The position numbers were made by a program, and so were the translations under genes. Shown piece after piece: positions 1 through 4,833 of a stretch of DNA of 5,783 nt. Under the pieces are notes generated by a model. That model was not told where the DNA came from. It did no database searches and was given only the letters and a program-made list of their open reading frames with translations. How positions within the stretch are numbered: the first letter of the stretch is position 1; each line of letters opens with the position of its first letter. The stretch comes from Desulfotomaculum sp. (GTDB taxonomy: Bacteria > Bacillota > Desulfotomaculia > Desulfotomaculales > Nap2-2B): the NCBI GenBank assembly GCA_003445555.1, contig DMDI01000178.1, positions 1-5,783 on the forward strand. The letters run 5' to 3'.

Positions 1-191
1 AAAAGATTGGTTCCCCCCGGAATCTGGTAGCCTTTTCCCTTCTCAAAATAAAGGGCCGGGCCGCCAGTTTTACAAACCCGGTCGGTGATTTCCGTAATTT
101 CCAGCTCTGCTTCTACCTCGGAGGCTATTCTTTTTAACAAACCCTTTTTTTCTAAAAGAGCGATAAAGGCCCGTAAGTCCCGGTATGCCAT
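1..191 (-). CDS. ubiD: UbiD-family decarboxylase, N-terminal fragment (runs off window)
   Basis: Reading from the ATG at 191 gives 63 codons with no stop before the window edge, so only the N-terminus of what is normally a protein of over 400 residues is present. The translation starts [17 protein letters not shown], continues with [10 protein letters not shown] at residues 30-39, then [13 protein letters not shown] and IPGGTNL. This is the characteristic opening of UbiD-type 4-hydroxy-3-polyprenylbenzoate decarboxylases, which use prenylated FMN made by a UbiX partner. The start is supported by an AGAGGTGAG Shine-Dalgarno sequence about 8 bases upstream. The gene follows ubiE by 70 bp with no terminator between, so it is probably co-transcribed. 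From this context the likely role is decarboxylation of a prenylated naphthoate in menaquinone synthesis (MqnL-like), not ubiquinone synthesis. Family assignment is firm; the exact substrate is inferred. The prFMN and metal-binding residues lie outside the window. Confidence 0.85.
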   Translation of the reverse strand, partial: MAYRDLRAFIALLEKKGLLKRIASEVEAELEITEITDRVCKTGGPALYFEKGKGYQIPGGTNL

Positions 192-197
192 TTGCTA

Positions 198-206
198 CTC
201 ACCTCT
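198..206 (-). promoter_or_regulatory. Shine-Dalgarno site of ubiD
   Basis: The minus strand reads AGAGGTGAG ending 6 bases before the ATG at 191, a good match to the anti-Shine-Dalgarno end of 16S rRNA. It fixes the ubiD start. The heptamer repeat array begins only about 8 bp upstream of it. Confidence 0.75.
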
Positions 207-213
207 CATAGTG

Positions 214-335
214 GTCGTCAGTCATCAGACATCAGTCGTCAGGGAATAATTTTCCGGTAAGCTAACGTCCGACGTCCGACTTGGTATGTTTTTCTCCTGA
301 CGTCCGACTACTGACGTCCGACGTCCGACTTGGTA
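214..335. repeat. Heptanucleotide repeat array with a 49-bp duplicated unit
   Basis: On the plus strand 214-241 is four consecutive heptamers: GTCGTCA, GTCATCA, GACATCA, GTCGTCA. After about 22 unrelated bases the pattern resumes at 264-280 (AACGTCC, GACGTCC, GAC, then TTGGTA) and again at 299-329 (GACGTCC, GACTACT, GACGTCC, GACGTCC, GAC, then TTGGTA). A loose consensus for all units is G[AT]C[GA]TC[AC]. A 22-base stretch at 265-286 recurs exactly at 314-335; the offset is 49 bp, seven times seven. The array spans the ubiE-ubiD junction and the last 23 codons of ubiE. Such tandem heptamers resemble in style the short tandem repeats of heterocystous cyanobacteria, but homology is not implied. 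No transposase or repeat-spacer pattern is associated with it. Confidence 0.85.
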
Positions 336-1011
336 CTGTTCCTACGTGTACCGTTACAATTCCCCCGGTAAGTTCATAATATGTTACCCCGGTTAAGCCA
401 ACACTCCGAAAAATATTACTAATTTCTTTTTGGGGGGGAAAATTTTTTAAAGAAGCAGGTAAATAACTATACGGTCCCTTTACGCCGCTGACTAAATACC
501 CTAAAACAGGTACTAAAAAATTAAAGTAAAAAAAGTAAGCCTGCTTAAAACCTACTTTATTTGGACGGGATAATTCCAGCGAAACCACTTTGCCGCCGGG
601 TCTTACCACTCGTTTCATTTCCAGGATTGTTTGCCGCAGGTCAGGAACATTTCTTAAGGCGAAACCAATGGTGGCACTGTCAAAGCAAGCTTTGGCAAAA
701 GGCAGGTTTAAAGCGTTTCCCTGCGTCAGCTCAATATTATTTTGGTATGGGGTGCGGGTAATATTTTCTTTTGCTTTAACCAGCATGGCGGCGCAAAAAT
801 CCAGGCCCACTACCTTGCCTGCCGGGCCAACCATTTTGGCCTGTTCAATGGCCAGCATTCCCGTCCCGCAACATACATCCAGGCCGTGCCCCCCGGGCAA
901 AAGACCTGTTTTTTCAACCGTAAACCTGCGCCAGTATTTATCCTGTTTAAAACTTAAAGCGGTATTTAAAAAATCATATCGGGGGGCAATGGCTGAAAAA
1001 ATACGGTGCAC
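262..1011 (-). CDS. ubiE: Demethylmenaquinone C-methyltransferase (UbiE/MenG)
   Basis: SAM-dependent methyltransferase that adds the ring methyl group to demethylmenaquinone, the last step of menaquinone synthesis. Numbered from the GTG at 1011, the family signature YDFLNTALSFKQDKYW is at residues 12-27 (Asp where the signature usually has His). SAM-binding motif I, LDVCCGTGM, is at 44-52, the acidic LDF of motif II at 70-72, IGFALRNVPD at 115-124, and the second signature RVVRPGGKVVSLELS at 134-148. The family-type C-terminus GGIVTVHVG is followed by a 23-residue hydrophilic tail (227-249) encoded by the heptamer array. The start is doubtful. The open frame continues upstream as AKEEYV, which matches conserved family sequence, but reaches a stop at 1053-1051 without an ATG, GTG or TTG. 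GTG 1011 is only the first conventional start and would lose conserved residues. Position right after the HepS-like gene matches the Bacillus hepS-menG-hepT order. Confidence 0.93.
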   Translation of the reverse strand: MHRIFSAIAPRYDFLNTALSFKQDKYWRRFTVEKTGLLPGGHGLDVCCGTGMLAIEQAKMVGPAGKVVGLDFCAAMLVKAKENITRTPYQNNIELTQGNALNLPFAKACFDSATIGFALRNVPDLRQTILEMKRVVRPGGKVVSLELSRPNKVGFKQAYFFYFNFLVPVLGYLVSGVKGPYSYLPASLKNFPPQKEISNIFRSVGLTGVTYYELTGGIVTVHVGTVPSRTSDVSSRTSGEKHTKSDVGR

Positions 1012-1050
1012 ATATTCTTCTTTGGCGCTAGACTGTTCTATAGCTTGAAT

Positions 1051-1070
1051 CTATAGATCCCCCGTTTCAT
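1051..1070 (-). other. Out-of-frame ATG abutting the upstream stop; possible true ubiE start region
   Basis: The TAA stop of the upstream gene (1073-1071) is followed directly by ATG (1070-1068), with AGGG just before the TAA, a layout typical of coupled genes. That ATG opens a ten-codon frame (MKRGIYRFKL, stop at 1040-1038) which is not the ubiE frame. Alternatively the GGGGG at 1063-1059 lies 8 bases before an in-frame ATT codon at 1050, a rare but known type of start. Either a one-base shift between about 1051 and 1040, or a non-standard start, would restore the conserved N-terminus. The sequence cannot decide between them. Confidence 0.4.
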
Positions 1071-1820
1071 TTACCCTACCAGACGCTGATCAATATTAGT
1101 TCCCTGGTTCATTAATAAATCAATTAAATCGCTTAACGTATCCCGTGCTTTTTTGGGAGGCAAAAGGGCCAGGTCTTCTCTGGCTTTATTTAAGTATTTA
1201 AATATTTGTTCTTTTTCCTCTTGATATTTTAAAAAACCAAAAGCCGTCCCTAAATTTAAACCAAATTTAGCTAATATATTCTCCTGGGCTATTGTTGCCC
1301 CGGCCACCCGGCCGCCCAACCGGCAAGCGCACGCAATCAAAACCCCGGCCTCTTTTTGAATTGCTTCGGTAAAAAAATTTTGGTTTTTAAGACGTAAAAT
1401 ACTACCCAGGTTAATTTCGCCTATAACTTCGGCCAAAGGTTGAATATAGGCCGTAAGGTTAGCCCGGCAAAGCAACGTTAAATTTTGACAGTAAAAACTG
1501 TCCCCCACTAAAATTGCGTATTGCTCCTTTTGGGGCATCTTTTGCCTTTCTTTATTTTCATTAATTTTTTGATGCAAACATAGGCCCAAATAAATATATT
1601 GGATGGCACAGGCTAAAGCAACTATCTGCTCATTTATTTCGTCTTTAAATAAACGGGCGGCTAAAATAACACTTGCCGGGTGAATAGCCACGTGTAAGGG
1701 AGGAATATTTAACCAATTATCAAGCAGAAAGCTTTTATCTACCCCTTTTAAAGATAATACTAGCATCTCTTCAACTTGTTTCATATCCTGCCGGATAGAA
1801 GAAAAAATTTTTGTAACCAT
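1071..1820 (-). CDS. hepS: HepS-like subunit (component 1) of a polyprenyl diphosphate synthase
   Basis: A 249-residue, mostly helical soluble protein that I assign to the heptaprenyl diphosphate synthase component 1 group. In two-subunit synthases HepS partners a catalytic HepT subunit to make the menaquinone side chain and helps set chain length. Supporting features are YAILVGDSFYCQ (residues 101-112), parallel to the VLAGDYF segment of Bacillus HepS; EVIGEIN (131-137), parallel to its AIKEIN; a KEAGVLIACACRLGG segment (156-170); and FGLNLGTAFGFL (186-197), recalling the second half of polyprenyl synthetases. Both Asp-rich DDxxD catalytic motifs are absent, as expected for a non-catalytic subunit. 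Length is close to the 251 residues I recall for Bacillus HepS. The gene sits immediately upstream of ubiE, as in the Bacillus gerC (hepS-menG-hepT) operon. No catalytic partner lies in the window. A degenerate polyprenyl synthetase of other function is the alternative. The AAGGGGA site is 13 bases before the ATG, unusually far. Confidence 0.65.
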   Translation of the reverse strand: MVTKIFSSIRQDMKQVEEMLVLSLKGVDKSFLLDNWLNIPPLHVAIHPASVILAARLFKDEINEQIVALACAIQYIYLGLCLHQKINENKERQKMPQKEQYAILVGDSFYCQNLTLLCRANLTAYIQPLAEVIGEINLGSILRLKNQNFFTEAIQKEAGVLIACACRLGGRVAGATIAQENILAKFGLNLGTAFGFLKYQEEKEQIFKYLNKAREDLALLPPKKARDTLSDLIDLLMNQGTNIDQRLVG

Positions 1821-1838
1821 TAAATTGCTTAAGTCCCC

Positions 1839-1915
1839 TTTTTAAGGCCTTGATTAATCTTAATTAATATTTTAATTCGTTAAAAAATAAACTTTTCCTC
1901 CTTGAGCCTTAAAAA
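1839..1915 (-). promoter_or_regulatory. Putative structured leader of the hepS-ubiE-ubiD operon
   Basis: On the minus strand TTTTTAAGGC (1915-1906) is an exact inverted repeat of GCCTTAAAAA (1848-1839), so a 10-bp stem can enclose a 57-base AT-rich loop. The second arm runs directly into the GGGG of the hepS ribosome-binding site (AAGGGGA, 1840-1834), so pairing would partly cover that site. The loop contains an AAGGAGG (1903-1897) with no usable start codon after it. No known riboswitch class is recognised. The pairing is seen; a regulatory role is inference. Confidence 0.35.
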
Positions 1916-1920
1916 TTTGC

Positions 1921-1948
1921 CTTATAAAAGCAATGAGCCTTGCTTCAA
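1921..1948 (-). promoter_or_regulatory. Candidate SigA-type promoter for hepS-ubiE-ubiD
   Basis: Minus strand: TTGAAG at 1948-1943 (4 of 6 matches to TTGACA), a 16-bp spacer, and TATAAG at 1926-1921 (5 of 6 matches to TATAAT). It overlaps the 3' arm of the speD terminator hairpin. Initiation would fall near 1914, at the first arm of the leader inverted repeat. It is the best candidate in this AT-rich gap, but only moderately good. Confidence 0.4.
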
Positions 1949-1969
1949 TTATAAATTTCAGCAAGGCTC
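1923..1969 (-). terminator. Probable intrinsic terminator after speD
   Basis: In the minus-strand transcript GAGCCTTGCT (1969-1960) pairs perfectly with AGCAAGGCTC (1944-1935) around a 15-base loop, a 10-bp stem starting 37 bases after the speD stop. It is followed by ATTGCTTTTAT, a short and interrupted U tract. The stem is strong but the tail is weak, so termination may be partial, letting some speD transcription continue into hepS. Confidence 0.55.
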
Positions 1970-2006
1970 TGCTACCATTTTACTTTGGTACTAATAAACA
2001 TTCCCC

Positions 2007-2387
2007 CTAAAGATTTACTGCTACCTGCGGCATTGAGCAGGGTGTAAGACCCCGTTTAAATTCTTTGGTCGTCATTTGTTTGGCCGAAAAACAGTTTTTT
2101 AGATGGTAACATGCTTTCAAGGGATCAACTTTTTCCCCGCAGGTAAATACATCAACCGCAGCGTAACCAAATTCCGGCCAGGTATGAATGGTTAAATGTG
2201 ACTCAGAAATAACCACCACGCCACTAACTCCTTGGGGGCTGAACTTGTGAAAGACACATTCCCTTACCTCAGCACCAGCGGCTAAAGCAGCATTAACCAT
2301 GATTTCCTTTACCCGATTTAGGTCATCGAGTGTCTCCCAGGTGCAGCCGTAAAGTTCAGCCAAGACATGGAGGCCCAAGTGTTTCAT
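2007..2387 (-). CDS. speD: S-adenosylmethionine decarboxylase proenzyme (pyruvoyl type, SpeD/SpeH)
   Basis: Makes decarboxylated SAM, the aminopropyl donor for spermidine synthesis; cytosolic. The 126-residue proenzyme is full length for the short bacterial and archaeal class. It cleaves itself between Glu62 and Ser63 in [12 protein letters not shown] (residues 61-72), leaving beta chain 1-62 and an alpha chain whose N-terminal Ser63 becomes the pyruvoyl cofactor. His68 and Cys83 (in DVFTCGE) fall at the catalytic positions known from the Thermotoga enzyme. [10 protein letters not shown] near the start is also typical. The ATG at 2387 is preceded by AAGGGGGAAG nine bases upstream. It has its own promoter and a likely terminator, so it appears monocistronic. 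No spermidine synthase or other polyamine gene adjoins it here. The gene symbol is speH in some annotations. Confidence 0.97.
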   Translation of the reverse strand: MKHLGLHVLAELYGCTWETLDDLNRVKEIMVNAALAAGAEVRECVFHKFSPQGVSGVVVISESHLTIHTWPEFGYAAVDVFTCGEKVDPLKACYHLKNCFSAKQMTTKEFKRGLTPCSMPQVAVNL

Positions 2388-2396
2388 TCTAATTAT

Positions 2397-2406
2397 CTTC
2401 CCCCTT
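2397..2406 (-). promoter_or_regulatory. Shine-Dalgarno site of speD
   Basis: The minus strand reads AAGGGGGAAG, nine bases before the ATG at 2387. It supports the chosen start, which also gives the Ser63 numbering of the family. Confidence 0.7.
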
Positions 2407-2484
2407 TTAAGCCAAAAATTTGGGAATTAAACAAACCCGATAAATAAAATATTCATCAAGTCTGGCTAATTCCAACCAAATTAA

Positions 2485-2512
2485 ATTTTAACATAAGATT
2501 TATGGTTGTCAA
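2485..2512 (-). promoter_or_regulatory. SigA-type promoter of speD
   Basis: Minus strand: a perfect TTGACA at 2512-2507, a 16-bp spacer, and TAAAAT at 2490-2485 (5 of 6 matches to TATAAT). Initiation is expected near 2478, giving a leader of about 90 bases before the speD ATG. It lies within 30 bp of the end of the upstream gene and is the strongest promoter-like sequence noticed in the window. The leader contains only a weak CCAAA/TTTGG palindrome (2412-2423) and no riboswitch that I recognise. Confidence 0.7.
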
Positions 2513-2535
2513 ATAAATTTAACGAAAAAAAGATT

Positions 2536-4833
2536 TTACTGTTCTTCTTGCAGCATTAAGTATACTAGGGGAGAATTAACGAATATACTGGTAGTTGCGG
2601 CCGCCACAATACCGGAGTCGTTAAAGGCAAAAGCCGCCATACTGCCTACAATTATTCCAATAAAACCCCGGTATAAAAAGGGGTATTTTAACTTAACCGA
2701 AGTCATTAGCCCGACCGGCCGGTAAAAAAGGATAGCCAGAGTAACTAAGCTGGCCAGAAAAATCCGGCTCCAGATGGTATATTTAATTAGCTTAATATTC
2801 ATTGCTATTTTCCGGAAAATAACCCCTTTAATTTCTATCCAGCCGCCCTTTATAAACAGGCCGGCGTTGCGGCCAAAGTGGGATTGCGTTTCTGGGGAAC
2901 GGTGGAGATCAAAAAGAAAAGCAAATAGAATTAACGCCGCCAGGCAAGTAGCTATAAAGGCCCCTGTCTTCCAGTTTAATTGCCAGCCGGCTAGAATTAA
3001 AAAAGTAAACATAAAAGCCAGCGTCGCAGCGGTCGCGCCACCCAGGTTAGTTCCTAAATTAGGGGTAGCCAGGGTAAAAATAATTCCCAAAAATAACAAA
3101 CCGCTAATAGTTAAAAATAGTTTCCGGAAAAAGTGGGCCCGGCGTTTAGCCTGATTAATGCGGAAAGTAGTCATTAAGGTAGTAACGCTTAAAATTACCG
3201 CTCCAATTAAAACCCCCATATATTCATTACCAATTCCGTAAAATCGCGCTCCCCCAATAGGGTCATAACTTAATAACGCCACTTTTTGCAGTGGGGACCC
3301 AATTAAAGTATCAGCTAAAATCAAAATTGTATTGGCTAAAGCTAAAAAAAGAAAAGGATTTAAATTTAGCCGGTGGGCTAAAAACCAGGTTAATCCGGTA
3401 ATAAAAACCGTCAGTCCAAAAAGCTCTACGATTAGAACAGTTATTGTTGGTTGAGGGAGGATAGGGAGGACTAAAAAAACTAAAGGTACGGCTAGAACAG
3501 CAATAAGAAAGGGTTTTAATATTTTGCCCACTCTCTTCTTGCGCCCAAAAATGCCGTAGAGAGAAAGAAAGAGTAAAATTAACTGATAAAAAATATAACC
3601 CTTTAAGAGCAGGGGGCGCGCGTTATAAGTAAGAATTAACTGTTGCTGCATTTTTTGTAAGTCCGGCAACTTCTTGCCTGTTTGGGATACTTGCATTGGT
3701 CGGCCAATTATTTGCCAGGGTACGGGTAAGTTGTAATAATGAATAATCGTGGCGGCCAGGTCAATATTTAAAATCAGCCCTGGACGCCTGGTGCTGGGCG
3801 AGGTTAGAAGCCCTGTCCCTATGCCTGCGCCGGCAACCAAGACAGGGGCAAGGTAATTTTTTGCCTCCGGCTCTTTTGTTACTGTTCCAGACTCAATGGT
3901 AGGAGAGATAATAAATAATAAATCACGCTGAAAATTCAATCTCTTGATTAAGTGACCCAAGAAAGTGTCTATGCGGCGTAAGGTCTGGCAACGTTGGTTT
4001 TGCAAAACATTGGCCAGGGCTTTTGGCTCCTCATTTTTTAAACGGGATAAGTCACCGGTTTCAATAACAAACAGGGCCGTATCAGGCGGTAAACGGTCAA
4101 AAGCCTGTAAAAGCTTGGAATAATCAGTTCTTAATCCACTTAAAAAGTCTTTATCTACGGTTAGTAAATTAGTATTCACCTCACCATAATCTACCAGACC
4201 ATCATTATCCATAGCTATGGTAACGGCCTGCCGCCCAAAACCAGTTAAAGTGTCAGCGTTTCCTAAAACGGCCGTCCTCAGGCCGGCCTCACGCAATACC
4301 GTACCCAAAGTTCCTGGTAAGGCCGGGTAGGAAAGTTCGCTATTTGCCTGCTGAATCCTTGCTATTTCCAACTGGACCAGGGCTTTATCCGGAGGCGTTT
4401 TTCCGGTACGCTGGCGGTATAAGTCTTTAGCTAAAAGACCATTTACTTTTTCCCAGCCGTTAAAACCGCCCGCCTGGGCGTTTGGCGCTGAAATTCGGGA
4501 ACCCGCGCCAATAGTAGCGTAAGCGTTTTCAGCGTTAACATTTTTGGCGGTATTGCCGTTCATTAAGCCTAAAGCTCCCTGCCGGATAAGCTGGTTAAAA
4601 ACAGGCAAGGCTTCTGGCTGTAAATCAGAGATACTTATTCCGTCAATAACCACGATAACTATTTTACCGGGGGACAACTTTGGAGCAATAGGACTTGTTT
4701 TACCATTATCAGGTAAAACAGCCTGGATGGCGGTTGGATAACTGCCTGCCCAGGCGGGAAGCGGACCAGGTTTCAAGCCCTGCCAAAGGGTTAAAACAAA
4801 AAAAATTAAAATAATTCGGCCAAGGGCGGTCAC
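2536..4833 (-). CDS. Alkaline-phosphatase-like domain fused to a multipass membrane protein
   Basis: A 765-residue envelope protein of unknown substrate. Residues 1-29 form a signal or anchor helix. Residues about 55-385 resemble the alkaline phosphatase superfamily: KIVIVVIDG with Asp64 as a likely metal ligand; NAYATIGAGSR (103-113), where a Thr or Ser nucleophile is expected; VIETGD (256-261); LLFIISPT (305-312), where metal-binding members have SDHG; SPSTRRPGLILNID (345-358); and DLAATIIHYYNLP ending in GRPM (358-380), the usual closing segment. From about 408 there are some 10-11 hydrophobic helices. Basic loops (RKKR 431-434; KRRAHFFRK 563-571) suggest cytoplasmic sides, placing DPIGGARFYGIGNEYMG (524-540), TPNLGTNLGG (590-599) and SPETQSHFGR (646-655) outside, with the phosphatase-like domain. 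The start is GTG, overlapping the glycosyltransferase stop as GTGA, so it is translationally coupled. Phosphatase, phosphotransferase or non-enzymatic roles remain open; the missing SDHG motif argues for altered chemistry. Confidence 0.8.
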   Translation of the reverse strand: MTALGRIILIFFVLTLWQGLKPGPLPAWAGSYPTAIQAVLPDNGKTSPIAPKLSPGKIVIVVIDGISISDLQPEALPVFNQLIRQGALGLMNGNTAKNVNAENAYATIGAGSRISAPNAQAGGFNGWEKVNGLLAKDLYRQRTGKTPPDKALVQLEIARIQQANSELSYPALPGTLGTVLREAGLRTAVLGNADTLTGFGRQAVTIAMDNDGLVDYGEVNTNLLTVDKDFLSGLRTDYSKLLQAFDRLPPDTALFVIETGDLSRLKNEEPKALANVLQNQRCQTLRRIDTFLGHLIKRLNFQRDLLFIISPTIESGTVTKEPEAKNYLAPVLVAGAGIGTGLLTSPSTRRPGLILNIDLAATIIHYYNLPVPWQIIGRPMQVSQTGKKLPDLQKMQQQLILTYNARPLLLKGYIFYQLILLFLSLYGIFGRKKRVGKILKPFLIAVLAVPLVFLVLPILPQPTITVLIVELFGLTVFITGLTWFLAHRLNLNPFLFLALANTILILADTLIGSPLQKVALLSYDPIGGARFYGIGNEYMGVLIGAVILSVTTLMTTFRINQAKRRAHFFRKLFLTISGLLFLGIIFTLATPNLGTNLGGATAATLAFMFTFLILAGWQLNWKTGAFIATCLAALILFAFLFDLHRSPETQSHFGRNAGLFIKGGWIEIKGVIFRKIAMNIKLIKYTIWSRIFLASLVTLAILFYRPVGLMTSVKLKYPFLYRGFIGIIVGSMAAFAFNDSGIVAAATTSIFVNSPLVYLMLQEEQ

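Noticed and set aside
214..335. Heptamer array considered as a CRISPR or phage attachment site
   Set aside because: Units are only 7 bp and mostly contiguous, with no unique spacers of constant length, no cas genes, no tRNA and no integrase in the window.
590..1048. A 152-codon plus-strand open frame, and shorter ones at 561-761 and 742-957
   Set aside because: They lie wholly antisense to ubiE, whose family motifs are unmistakable, and their products show no recognisable domain or plausible ribosome-binding site.
1948..1953. TATAAT on the minus strand within the terminator loop, as a hepS promoter
   Set aside because: The hexamer about 17 bp upstream is GGTAGC, with no resemblance to TTGACA; the TTGAAG/TATAAG pair just downstream is better.
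1972..2001. Nine-codon frame MFISTKVKW just after the speD stop
   Set aside because: The GGGGGA abuts its ATG with no spacing, it is very short, and it precedes the terminator with no sign of conservation.
2522..2535. T-rich run (TCTTTTTTTCG on the minus strand) right after the 765-residue gene, as an intrinsic terminator
   Set aside because: No stable GC-rich hairpin precedes it; only a 3-bp CTG/CAG pairing is possible.
2774..3154. A 126-codon plus-strand open frame (and one at 4544-4741)
   Set aside because: Both are antisense to the 765-residue membrane protein and are Arg/Lys/Ile-rich or low-complexity, as expected of shadows of hydrophobic coding sequence.
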